In this document: positions 12,337-22,613 of the stretch, piece after piece
Layout of the letters: every line of letters starts with the position of its first letter
Numbering within the stretch: position 1 is the first letter of the stretch
NCBI GenBank assembly: GCA_033220425.1
Contig: CM065646.1
Location: forward strand, 3,479,501 to 3,543,500
Length of the DNA: 64,000 nt
DNA from: Lepraria neglecta
Lineage: Eukaryota > Ascomycota > Lecanoromycetes > Lecanorales > Stereocaulaceae
Direction of reading: 5' to 3'
The notes under the pieces: model-generated
Told to the model about the DNA's origin: nothing
Database searches by the model: none
Seen by the model: the letters and a program-made list of their open reading frames with translations, nothing else
Made by a program: the position numbers and the translations under genes

Positions 12337-14116
12337 ATGGATATATTGCAGGCCTACGCTATTGCCGCGGGCGGCATATTTGTGCTTTTCATCATCGCCA
12401 ATTGGTTTCCTTATGTCATACGCTTCGTCTGGCAGGTCTCTCTTCTCACATCCAAGTACCTCATCTATCCATATCTCTTCAATCGTTATCGATACCTGGG
12501 TCTATGGACGCGAGCCGGTATCCTTATCAAACTGATCTACATCACAGCGAACCTCTTCTGTCTCGGCTTTCGATACTCCACAGTCTTGCAAGCTGGCCTT
12601 CGAGCCGCCACGCTCTCCTTGATAAATATGATCCCTTTGTTCGCTGGCCCCCACCTCAGCTGTCTTACTGACATACTTGGCATCTCGTTCGCAACATACC
12701 GACGGATCCACAGGTCAGTGGGCTTAGGATCATTCGCTCTCGTGCTTCTGCATGCTCTTATCGTTCTTATCGACCGAGGCTCCTTTTAATTAGCTACCAA
12801 CAGCCACCTATTTGGGCTTGTTGTAGGTTCTGATCGCTGGCGCCTACCGGTCTCTTACTGACTGCTACTAGGGGGGGTGGCTCTATGTCTTCAGATTTTT
12901 TTTTCCTACCCTGCATTCCGTCGGGTCTCTTTCGAAATCTTTCTACGTACGTATCAAGCGTTGGCTGTGCTTCTGATGTATTCCATTTGGCGGCATCTAC
13001 CAGCCGACGGACTTTTCCCTCGCCTTTACCTGTATATCTGCGTTGCCTTGTTCCTTATAATACTCCTATTCCAAATAGTAATCATCTTATATCGAAATGG
13101 GTCTTTCCGGTACAGTCGCTCGCGAGCCACTATCTTACACATCCATGGCGCGGTCAAAGTCAGCATCAGGTTATCGAAACCGCTCCACGTGGAACCGGGA
13201 CAGTACATTAATCTGTGGATTCCTTCAGTCAGCTTCTGGTCCTTTATACAAAGTCACCCTTTCATTATCATATCCTGGGCAGACGCAAAGCAGGATACTC
13301 TCGAGCTCTTTGTGGAGCCTCGCAAAGGCTTGACCCGAGAGCTCTTGTGCTACGCCAAGACCGGCCAGGAGAGCGGCGCGAATGGTTCTTATTGGGTGTT
13401 GTTCAGTGGGCCCCACGGAACGAGTGCGGCGGTGGGCGAATACGAAAACGTGATTATGATCGCTGACGGGTTTGGTATAGCGGCTCACCTACCTTACCTG
13501 AAGAAATTAATCTATGGTTATAATGCCCGTAAGGTTCGAGCTCGTCGAATCCACTTGATTTGGCAACTAGAGAATATAGGTAAATGGTTAGGACTGAGGA
13601 TACGTTATCCGGTAAAACTGACCGGTGTAGAAATCGGTATCGCGGCTCAATCACTGTTAAATCGTGCCTTGGACGACGATACTTTGGATCGAGGCTATGT
13701 CAGAATCCAACTACCATACATATCGATGATTTTGCTAATTTACTGCCCAGATTCTCTGTATATCGATCTATCTTGAATCTGGTAATGTTCAGAAAGTTTC
13801 TTTTGGCTGACGTGCTACCGTCTACAGCGGCGCTGCTAGTATACAGGAAATACTATATAAGGAGGTGGTGGGGGAGTTTCTCGATGACAACCCGAAAGAT
13901 GTCGAAAGGCTGCAAGAGGAGGCCTTGGCTCAGAATATAAGAGGAAAAACGCTGATTATGGGTGAGTTTTTTTTCGCCATGTGAAGCCAAAAGGTTAATT
14001 ACTATCTAGTATCTGGAACCGAGGAGCAACGAGACGATGTACGGAGGCTAGTACGCAATTATTTGGATAGTGGGGTAACGATGCTGGAGTCCGAATATCA
14101 GCCGATGAAAAAATAA
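12337..14116 (+). pseudogene. Ferric reductase (FRE) family protein, nearly intact
   Basis: This is an NADPH oxidase/ferric reductase-type membrane flavocytochrome, expected to reduce extracellular iron or copper. The N-terminus has several membrane helices (AAGGIFVLFIIANWFPY) with haem-region residues such as RIHRSVGLGSFALVLLHAL. An FAD-binding section follows with the diagnostic IQSHPFIIIS, then an NAD-binding section with FSGPHGTSAAVGEYENVIMI, and the C-terminus RRLVRNYLDSGVTMLE. Four short introns are apparent, near 12823-12871, around 13575-13635, near 13701-13752 and around 13962-14009; the first acceptor lies in a G-run and is uncertain by one base. Only two in-frame stops are seen (TAA 12787-12789 and TGA 13808-13810), so this is the least damaged gene of the left part. 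FREs are recognised Starship auxiliary genes. Confidence 0.9.
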
Positions 14117-14610
14117 GCAATGGCATAAGCAATCAGTTTATTTTTAGTCCTGGTCTATTTCGGCACAGCCTAGATATGATACTTTTCAGTCTTTATTCAA
14201 TTATAGTTCCAAAGAAAAAAAGCTTCTAGTGTCATTTGATTCGCCGCTAGGGGAACATTAGTACAGGCTATTGGTCATATTCAAACACTAAGAATAGGCA
14301 CTCGAGCTCTCATGGCGGCTATAGAGATATATATTGATCGACTTGCCGTTATAACATCGCCAAAGACAATTCAATATGAATCACTTTCGACCGCAATTCA
14401 CGAGTCTACACGATGGATCAAGATACAGCTCCTCTAAGCCCACTCCAGCGATACTTACTCCATCTGCGACGGTATCTTAACGCCTTCTTCCAAATTCTGG
14501 AGCGGATAGTCAGCAAGAGCTACTACGTACTGTTTCATGCAGGAAGAGAAGACGGAATTCTGCGTATAATTTTCATCAGCCTCTTAATACCTAGATACGC
14601 AAAGTAACTG
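14117..14610. other. Intergenic stretch
   Basis: A short open frame starts at 14413 (MDQDTAPLSPLQRYLLHLRR) but it is only 64 codons long with no recognisable family. Otherwise I see nothing here. Confidence 0.35.
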
Positions 14611-14619
14611 AGGAGAAGA

Positions 14620-14920
14620 ATGTTAGAGTTGCTGCACGGTAGACAAAGCTACTTCGGGGTCAAAATATATACGTCATGGACTCGTGGAAGAGGAGAAGAC
14701 AATCTCTTTCGTGGTACTACGTTACCTGGAGCTTTGATACTGAGAATGAAATCTAGCGGCAATCATATCATGTATTATCACACTGGCGGCGGTGAATTAC
14801 AGACTGACTAATGATACTATCACTAGTGAAAAAAGCATCAACGCTGATTACGGCTCCATTAACCCTCCAGTGCTTCTAGAATCTATTCGCTTCCGAGATC
14901 CATTCGCTCCCAAGTATTAA
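14620..14920 (+). pseudogene. Possible membrane protein fragment
   Basis: A frame near 14750-14920 reads LAAIISCIITLAAVNYRL, a likely membrane helix, and ends in a tidy C-terminus (PVLLESIRFRDPFAPKY, stop 14918-14920). Upstream, in another frame, lies SWYYVTWSFDTENEI. The combination resembles the start of a fungal multi-pass membrane protein, but the frames do not join cleanly and the family is not recognised. Confidence 0.25.
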
Positions 14921-15000
14921 GCTTTCCCTGCTCTTCTCATCACCTTGAAAATCTCAGTGGCTTGTAAGAATTAGACTAGGGTGTACTGGGTTGGCTTTAC

Positions 15001-15492
15001 CATTCTCGTACTCCTTAATATCCGCCGACTTTTTCGCAGTCATCGATTCGGAGGATGGCGATGTAATGTCCGTCCCTGGGTCGAGAGACGCACCCCGTTA
15101 CGAGACAAACAATAGGTACTTTGATTTCAAGCGACTCTGACTTTGTGAACGTATCGAGATTTCCCGTAGATTTGTATCTCTCTTGTGTTGCGGCCAACCC
15201 TGAATATTCCTGAGGCCGGCTACTAGAAAATTATATTCGTATTGTCGCCGGCCCCCTGATTTGCGGCGAGCCTCCTTTCCGTGGCGTAACAGCACTCCTG
15301 AACCACAGTATTACTATCAAGCTTGTACCATTCTCGGAACTTATAAACGACCCTTATCCGAGTCCTAGAATCCTACAGGAACGCTGAGAAGTCATTGTCA
15401 GCCTTCTGGCGGCCGTTGCGCCCCGCATTCATGCAACGTCGCACGCTGATTGGTACCTTGTAATCAAAGCGGTACGATCCCGATTAGTATAA
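15001..15492 (+). pseudogene. Unassigned protein fragments
   Basis: Two plus-strand pieces look protein-like: TILVLLNIRRLFRSHRF near 15003-15060 and, near 15316-15492, a frame with LVPFSELINDPYPSPRIL and APRIHATSHADWYLVIKAV, ending in a stop at 15490-15492. They are in different frames and may be parts of one spliced or broken gene. No family is recognised. Confidence 0.25.
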
Positions 15493-15770
15493 AACAGCCC
15501 CAGGACGTCTCACGTAATAATGAACGTGTAATTTAATCTATATAAGCGAGCCAAGCCGATCCTGTGGCTTGTAAGCCTGTGCAGCTGTCTGAGCGCACTA
15601 GCGCAGACCCTGAGTAAACTCACAAATGCTACTACGAAGACATCTAAATTCAACTTACCCCGCCCTTGACCCCGCCCGGTCCGCGCCGAACTCATTCCAT
15701 ATGATCGTCCGTTCACATTTAAATAGTATAATTCCTCTTCCTTCGCACCAAACGTCCAATCGTTCTCGCT

Positions 15771-16265
15771 ATACCTCCCAAAAAGTCGAAGCCGACCAAA
15801 AAACCGCAGCCGACCAAGAAATGGTCTCTATACCCATCACTTCACAATAATGTACTCGACCTCATTCGCGAGTATAGCCTTTTCTTCCAATTTCACGACG
15901 AAGACGATGACCAAAATTGTATAAGCAATTATGACACGCATATCATCGGTCGATTTACCTGTCCCAATCATTCGTGTCCAGCCCGTGTCTAGACTAGCAA
16001 GCAGGTAGCCGTTACTATACGAGAATATTCTAACGGGCGATACAATGCAAGAGTATATTATCAATCTTGCAAAAGTTGTAAGACACTGGTTGAACCAGAG
16101 CTGGATCATTTATACGCACAAAGAGTCGCTTACCGTATTAAAAAGTGGTGCGGAGTGCAGATAGACGCTCCTCCCTTCTCAGGCCAGAGCAAGGGTCTAT
16201 ACAGGAGCGATCTATGTGAAGGGTGCAAGCAGGGTCATTGTAGTGGACTGGGACTGCAACCTTAG
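15771..16265 (+). pseudogene. zf-3CxxC zinc-binding protein
   Basis: The frame from 15771 to 16265 gives a 164-codon protein with the three CxxC-type zinc sites of the zf-3CxxC family: GRFTCPNHSCPARV, YYQSCKSCKTL and LCEGCKQGHC, plus conserved YNARVYYQ and AYRIKKWCGVQ. A basic N-terminus (PPKKSKPTKKPQPTKK) precedes it. The natural start appears to be the ATA at 15771-15773, which fits an ATG changed by TpG to TpA mutation, and there is one in-frame TAG at 15990-15992, at a position where the family usually has Trp. Two RIP-type changes thus seem enough to inactivate it. Its function is unknown; zinc and nucleic-acid binding are plausible. Confidence 0.8.
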
Positions 16266-16518
16266 CGAGCCAGCAATCATGTCGCGATTCGAGTATTCTA
16301 AATCGATTAGATCAACGATAGTGGGTTAGGAGAGTCGGCGTGTCATACCTAGGCTCATAGTGATGATAAAGGCACAACAATAGATAACCTTGACACAGGT
16401 CAAGGCGGCGTAATGAATCGTTGCTCGTTCATTGCAGCGGGTCTTTTCTTTTCTTCATATGGCTCGCAAGTATCTCCTGAAGAACATCCCATTCAGCCTT
16501 CAACAATCGATTAGCGGA

Positions 16519-16737
16519 TTAAAGTCCTGCTAACAGCGGGTCGCCACCTGAGTCTTTCAAAATCTCAAACGAAACAGACAAGATTCTATTGATTGTCTGC
16601 AAATCCCCTAATTGCGTTGCATTCAATGCATATTGTCCACCCGAAATGTTGCGTTCGGCTTCAATTATTCGTGCCATAGCCTTAATGAGGGCCGGAGCAG
16701 CATCGGTAGCATAAATCACCTTCCTTATTCGCGACAT
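16519..16737 (-). CDS. Small hypothetical protein
   Basis: A 72-codon frame starts at an ATG (complement of 16735-16737) as MSRIRKVIYATDAAPALIK and ends LKDSGGDPLLAGL. It is helical and looks like a fragment of the N-terminal helical domains found in fungal STAND proteins, but this is only an impression. The frame is open for a further 15 codons upstream. It may be a piece of a larger, decayed gene. Confidence 0.35.
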   Translation of the reverse strand: MSRIRKVIYATDAAPALIKAMARIIEAERNISGGQYALNATQLGDLQTINRILSVSFEILKDSGGDPLLAGL

Positions 16738-16839
16738 TATAGAGCACAGGCGCAGGTGGATATAGAGTAGCAACGGATACATCCCGTTCTTTAGGATTTG
16801 GGTGGTGCGACTACTTCATCCGCAGAGGCTAGTATTGCT

Positions 16840-17161
16840 ATTATTCCCCGCACCTCAGGCTCTAACCACGCTTGTACAATAAGAAGCAGCAGAGATTGGC
16901 GACAAGCAGTCTCTTGAGCTGATCGAAGATGCAGCTACGGGTATCGATAGCCTGCTTAAAAAAACGGTAAAGGAAGTAATCGCAGGTCATCAGTACTCGA
17001 ATATTGGGATCAAAGGACAGGCCCACACTGGGGATACATATAGTAGTCACTGGAGTAGGGGTACGATTAGGGCATCTCATAAGTATGATGGCGTCGAGGT
17101 AGAGGAGGGTGGAAAGGCTCTAATCGGGAACAAGTATGGTGGAAAGGACTTCTAGGATTAA
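16840..17161 (+). pseudogene. C-terminal fragment resembling fungal STAND N-domain proteins
   Basis: The frame reads SLELIEDAATGIDSLLKKTV, then NIGIKGQAHTGDTYSSHW, ASHKYDGVEVEEGGKALIG and NKYGGKDF. The pattern of an IGD/TGD-type turn, HKYDGVEV and a final IGNKYGGK is typical of the C-termini of small fungal proteins that share a helical N-domain with NLRs. It carries TAA and TAG stops. The N-terminal half is not found on the same strand. Confidence 0.4.
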
Positions 17162-17712
17162 GCAGTCATACTGCGGACCATTTCTCACTCTAGCGCTATG
17201 GTTTGGAATATAAGAATAGTTTATATTTCCAGACCTTTCCAGGCCTACCTACAAAGCTAGTTATTAATATTCCAAATCTAAAGACCACATGCACCGAGTG
17301 AGATATTATTCGCTATAGGCCTTCTGTTCTTCCAGCGTCGCCAATATACACGATAAGGGTAGACGGAGAGAATCCACTGCGTTTTGATCGGGCATCAGGG
17401 CTTTCCCGGCAGAACGGCCTCTGCGAGGGTTTCACTAGCACAGTCACTCATGACTCAATATAGTAATAGAGATGGAGATAGGAACGATTGAATGGCGGCT
17501 CGATAACGTCGTGGCTGGTCATAGAAGTTTCTAGAAGAACACCACACTTCATATCAATTCGGTATAATGAAATTATAATACGACTAGCGTAACACTTATT
17601 ACCATCTTATGTAAGCGGAATACATTCGCTTAGCGCTCTATGTGCCTCCCCCTTTATTCGGATAAACTCGGCACGCAGGTTCCCTTGTGCTCTGTGTCCT
17701 CAAAACTTAGAG
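17162..17712. other. Stretch without a recognised gene
   Basis: No protein-like reading was found on either strand. It is less AT-rich than the retroelement region. Confidence 0.35.
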
Positions 17713-17794
17713 TCATATTTTTTCTTCATAGTACCTTCGTGCCGTGCCCCCGAAACCCGGAGACAAGCCAATAGTCATACTAGAGCAGGAGGAA

Positions 17795-18020
17795 CAGCCG
17801 AAGCGGCTTTCGACGCCGTCGGCGGGACGTTCGATAGTATGACCACAACCGCTATATTTTCTTACCGTAAACCGAATCCTGGTAGAGAAATAACTAAAGA
17901 ACAACGGCACACTGAGAAGAACTTTATATTCTCGCAAGGGAGAAATTTCAGACCCGTAAATAATGGATTTGTCTCGGCACGGTGGGTTTCTCTCCACGCA
18001 GGGACGGACGTTAGCGTCCC
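17795..18020 (+). repeat. Unknown conserved coding family, copy 1
   Basis: The plus strand reads EAAFDAVGGTFDSMTTTAIF, SYRKPNPGREITKEQRHT and FRPVNNGFVSARWVSLHAG without a stop up to 18030. A second, more damaged copy of the same DNA lies at 36505-36735. Agreement between the two copies in the plus reading frame argues that this strand is the coding one. The function is not known to me. Confidence 0.5.
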
Positions 18021-18315
18021 GCCGGACTGAGCGCTTGCTGCGGAACCAATTGCAGATTCTGAAGCGAGGTATCTTTGATCGATGCCTTGGACGGTAGAAA
18101 ACGAGTACGACGTACATGACTAAGGCTAAGGCGATTGATAAAGTGAATTAGGTACAAAGTCCTAGGCTGGAACTCGATCATAAATACATTATATAAAACA
18201 TTTTCAGAAATAGCTTATACTATGAAAAGAACATGACTTTCTGGAAGTTGAGTTTAGCACTATCTGGGTGAGAAGCTAAAGAGGCGCTAAATATAATCAA
18301 TTCCGACGTGATAGT

Positions 18316-20846
18316 TTACCCGTTATCAGGAGGTGGTCCAGAAACATGGATGTTCGCGAGGTGATCCATATCGGCGTTTCTATTACTAATCTTGATGGTC
18401 CTGCTGATTTTCTTAGTCTCGTTGACTTCATTGTCACTAATGCCTAGATCGTCCTTAGGGAGCCAAACCACAGGCTATACTGTGACTAGCGCATCGTCCT
18501 TGATCTCGCTAGACGCAGCGCCACTCGTGGATAAGTCAAACTTGGACAATTCGGTACTTCGACCAAGAATAGTGTCTAGTACTTCTAGTCGATCCACCTC
18601 TCGGAGGATGCGAAACATAGTACTCTTTTCAAACCCTGTTTGGGTGGCCTGGGCCTATTTCAAGTCTTGTATATTACCGACTCCGCTTAGTATAACAGGA
18701 AGATTCTTGAGCAGTGGACCGTATGCGTGGTTTAATATAGCCTGATAGACTATAGTGAGGCAAAGCACGATGATCATAATAACTCCCTGACCGATATAAG
18801 CCACCCGATTCTGTTCGTCACGGACAAGGAAGAAGAGCGCCACTAGGTATATTTCTATAACGTAGAGTCCGGTGAAAAGCTGGTTAATAGCTTTAGGATA
18901 GACTAAGCCCCCTGTATCTGTGTTGAACCTTGCGACATTTAGGATATTATACTATTGGACGACAAGGAAAAGGCTGAAGGTTATAATATTGAAGACCAAA
19001 ATCAGCGGTGAGATAACGGAATATATCAGCCCTATAGCTGCAAGGTTGGTATACACGGGGAAGAATATTCCCCATTTCATTTCGGGCTCCTTTAGTCTTT
19101 CCCATTTGTACCTTGCCGTAGTGTCCTATACGGGAGCGATTATATATCCTAGAAGACGGGTTAATTGAAGGAGTGCCGTAGCGCTGACTGAGAGTCCTTG
19201 GAGTAACATATAGGAGAAGAAATAATTGCCGGCCTTTGGTAGATTTTGCGCAATTATTGCAGCGAGGGACTCGAAGTCTTGGTTAAGACCACTGAGTATA
19301 GCTACTAAACTCGAAGATACTGAAACTACTAGGAAGATATAAAAAAATAGAAAGCTAAAGTAATAGTCCTAAAGTAGTAACTCCGCTAAGGTACTGGTAT
19401 AGACTCCTTGCTCTAGAATAAGACGCTCCAAAATGATCGGAAGGATGATCGTAATTGCAGCTAGAAGATATAGAGGTAGAACTCCTTACAGAATTCCCTG
19501 GAGCTAACTGGGCAGATCTTTCAACTAGACGAGCTGGGGCTATATGCTAGCAAGGTAGTTGAGCTGCGAAAGAATGCCTGTGAACGCAACCGGCATGACG
19601 TACAGAAGACAAAGAAATGCGGCCGACACGCTTACTAGAAGCGTGCGAATGTATTTTTCGTACCAACCCATCGATATATTCTTCCAGATGATATTATATG
19701 AGGTCTCTTCGATTTACTTTGGGATCATTAAATTAGGTGATGGGTGGTGGACAGAGCGATATACTATATATGTACCGAGGCTATCGTTGAATTGAATTAG
19801 AGCGGAGCTCTGCACTTTGAAGTCTGCCTCAGTGCTCTACTCGCGCTCGATCAGATGGTTCATAGCTACGAGCCTTTGGCGGCAATGATCGATAACGTCC
19901 ACGCGCTTCCGAACGAAACGCAGGGCAGGAAGCCAAGTTATACCAAAAACAGGTAATATACAGTATTCGCAATCATCTCGAGATAAGTATCTCGTCCAGA
20001 GTAGCTGGCCTAGCTAGTATTTTCCGGTTTTGCCTTTGGAAGCGTTAAATAATAGCTGAGCTTTTTGGATCAATCTTGTCTCTGCTGCTTCTAGTATTAA
20101 GGCCCACATATCGCGTTCTCGCAGCTTCCGAGTAAGCTTGCTGTAATCGCGTTGCAAGCACACCGTCCGCACCCCCCCCGGATATATACTATACATCCTT
20201 TTCAGGTCTTCGGCAGAATTCAGGCCCTCGGGTATATCGGTGACAAGGACTGTCCTCCCGGCTGCTTGGCTTAATTACGAAAGCATACGCTTCTGCTAAA
20301 GGCGGGTATAGCAATATGTTTCGTACTAGAAAATACGGCAAACCCACAAGACTACTACTAATAAGAGATATAGATGTGCCCAATAACGGTCGGTATAACC
20401 CGAAGCCACATTAGTCCAAGACATCCGATCCAGGCCATTAGAACCATAACCGCCGTAAAAGTTGATAGGGATCAATACGGGGAGAATAACGAAGGCCAAA
20501 GGTATAAAAATTCGAAGCAGCGTTTTGAGATATCGTAGGAAAAGGTATGTATCTAATCTGTATTGCTCGATTATATTAGAATCAGAGGTGGCAGAAGCTT
20601 CGTACCGCGTGACGTGTGGCCGACTTTTGTCTATTAGATAGCGAGTACCATCGGAAAGGCGAGAACTTACTAGATTCGCGGTAGTCTGGCCCTTAATAGC
20701 AGGAACAATAGGATTTCGACCGTAAAAATAGCGCCGGCTACTGTAAGGGAAGCTAAGAATGATTGTAATGATTTACCTTGGGTATATTGTGCTTTCGCGT
20801 TAAAGACGGCCGCCGCCGGCTATTCGGTTTTTATTTGGGGATCCAT
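18316..20846 (-). pseudogene. CSC1/TMEM63-type stress-gated cation channel
   Basis: Read leftward from an ATG (complement of 20844-20846) as MDPQIKTE, the first membrane segment is AGAIFTVEILLFLLLRARLP. Next come QYRLDTYLFLRYLKTLLRIF, SNGLDRMSWTNVASGYTDRY, the cytosolic PHM7-type loop (MYSIYPGGVRTVCLQRDYSKL, then AETRLIQKAQLLF), several more membrane segments, and the C-terminus with FFLVRDEQNRVAYIGQGVIM and VVWLPKDDLGISDNEV. This order matches the fungal CSC1/RSN1 (DUF221) family of calcium-permeable osmosensitive channels. Stops and frame changes are spread through the gene and introns are likely. The end at 18316 is a TAA after a plausible C-terminus. It is presumably cargo of the surrounding element. 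Confidence 0.8.
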
Positions 20847-21483
20847 AGCGACGAGACTTTTAGAGTACTCTCTAAAATAGCGGACCGGCCTAGGATAAAT
20901 AGTCAGAAATGACCTAATCAGTGCCAGCGGACAGCTCACACCCGTTTCGTGATGATATCGTAACATTTATGCTACATCTATCGATTTCCGGCGGGCTCGC
21001 GCAAGATACAGCCTACAGCCCGCCAATCGGGAGGCCTGTCTTTTTTGGTAGACTCTATTCTAAAGATATAGGACCTTACTTAACCGCGAGCGCGTAGGGT
21101 CTATAAGTATCTATGATAGTCTTCTCCCGTCTATAAATCATTGTCTTTGAATAAATCGATTATATATACTATAAATATATCTATATTATCTTCTCGAATA
21201 ATTCTCGACTTAACATTTTACACCTACGTCCTGGAGACGTTATATATTCAGTCTCGATATTTGGGCTCTATACGCTGCTGTGCTACGCCTAGCTAGGTAT
21301 ATACTCCTAGATCGCATTGAGCGTAAGCAACGAAGGACTATCTCGTTTTAAAGAAATCGATCACCAAGCACAGTATATTACCACTAGCTACGTCCTCTGT
21401 ATTATTAGACTAAACAGTCAAATAGACAATCATTATACAGGAGGCAGGCCGTAAGTAGTACAACGACTATAAACATCGCTACA
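20847..21483. other. Intergenic stretch upstream of the channel gene
   Basis: This lies between the start of the minus-strand channel gene and a plus-strand small frame, so it may hold both promoters. AT-rich segments such as TATATACTATAAATATATC occur near 21160. I recognise no gene. Confidence 0.35.
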
Positions 21484-21807
21484 ATGTCTACAAGCACCAC
21501 TATAACGTCTACAAGCGCCGCTGCAATGTATACAAGCACCACTACAACGTCTACAAGCGCCGCTGCAATGTCTACAAGCACCACTACAACGTCTACAAGC
21601 GCCGCTGCAACGATATGCGCTCCAATCCCTACGGCTTTCTGGATTCCGACAGCGTCAAATAACTTTACCGAGCAACATCTCCTTGGTTATCATGAAAATC
21701 CTGCCGATGTAAGCTCAAGCGTCGAAGTTTATACCCTCTTTTGGCTATTAGACTACCCTCAGGAGACAATACCTGGCGTTATTGATATAACGGACCAACA
21801 ATCATAA
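21484..21807 (+). CDS. Thr/Ser-repeat small hypothetical protein
   Basis: An open frame of 107 codons begins with ATG and carries about three 42-bp repeats encoding STSTTTTSTSAAAM, followed by a unique part (CAPIPTAFWIPTASNNF, VEVYTLFWLLDYPQET). A short mucin-like repeat followed by an aromatic C-terminus could suit a surface protein, yet there is no signal peptide at this start. The frame is also open for some distance upstream, so the true start may be earlier. It is free of stops, unlike its neighbours. Confidence 0.4.
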   Translation: MSTSTTITSTSAAAMYTSTTTTSTSAAAMSTSTTTTSTSAAATICAPIPTAFWIPTASNNFTEQHLLGYHENPADVSSSVEVYTLFWLLDYPQETIPGVIDITDQQS

Positions 21808-22613
21808 CCTGATTTCATAAGTTGCATATAATCGTGCACGCTCTTTAATTCTAATGATAATCTTCCAGGTAGCACTTACACAGGATGTTCGGGGGTGTCC
21901 TTTATAGCCGGTATCTGCTTCTTGAAGTACGGGCTTAACGAGTCCGTTACGCCTGTCTTTAATGGAAACGCCAGTTCTGCTATCTTGCATTTTCTTGGTT
22001 AGTATAGATGTATATCGAATAACGGTCTGTTCTAGAGCAACTCAGGTTTTTTTGCAGTCCTTGATCTTGCCTGAAATTTCTGAAACAGTCCATACTTGTT
22101 AGATTAGGGCTTTGTTGCTTGTTTCTTGAGTTTGTAATCCACTAGATAGATTGAATGGTTACCTGTCAAGAACATAAAACAATGCAGAACGTAGCTTAAA
22201 TCGTTTCTGGCTACAGGCGGGTCTACCAGAGGAGCGGCGGCGAATATGCCATTCCTGTCGCCGCCCGTGCAAGCCAAATCAGGCAGAGTAATCAGCGAAA
22301 GGATTGCGGGGCCCAGAGGATTGTGTGGCGTCGTGTGAGTCATCCTCTTTCGTGGGGCGGATGACCGTAGCTTGCACATAAAGCTTGGCCAATGACCGTC
22401 TATGCTTTTAGCGGCACTTTATAATAGCTACTTCCTCTTTAAATATACTTCAAGCTTCTTTTGAAGTCATTTTGTCATCCGGGTGCCTAGAATTCCTGTC
22501 ACCGTAAAAGTCTAGTTATCTCAAAAAGTGAAATTTATTTTATGGGCGCGATGTGATGGATTCGAACGCGGGTTAACCATTTCTAAATATCCTAGCTATC
22601 CACTATATTTCCA
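21808..22613. other. Stretch with unassigned minus-strand frames
   Basis: A minus-strand frame at 22104-22379 (ILSLITLPDLACTGGDRNG, VLHCFMFLTGNHSIYLVDY) and another at 21802-21990 are open, but they do not resemble a family I know and may be chance frames. A GTTCGAATC string on the minus strand near 22556 is discussed under rejected items. Confidence 0.3.

Noticed and set aside
15837-16109. 90-codon minus-strand frame
   Set aside because: It is the complement of the zf-3CxxC coding region, whose Cys pairs are unmistakable on the plus strand.
17713-18117. A 134-codon minus-strand open frame
   Set aside because: The plus strand of the same DNA is open too, and its reading is shared with the second copy at 36.5 kb; the minus reading has no family.
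22540-22610. tRNA-like GTTCGAATC string on the minus strand
   Set aside because: The flanking bases do not form a T-stem, and no acceptor, D or anticodon arm can be paired.
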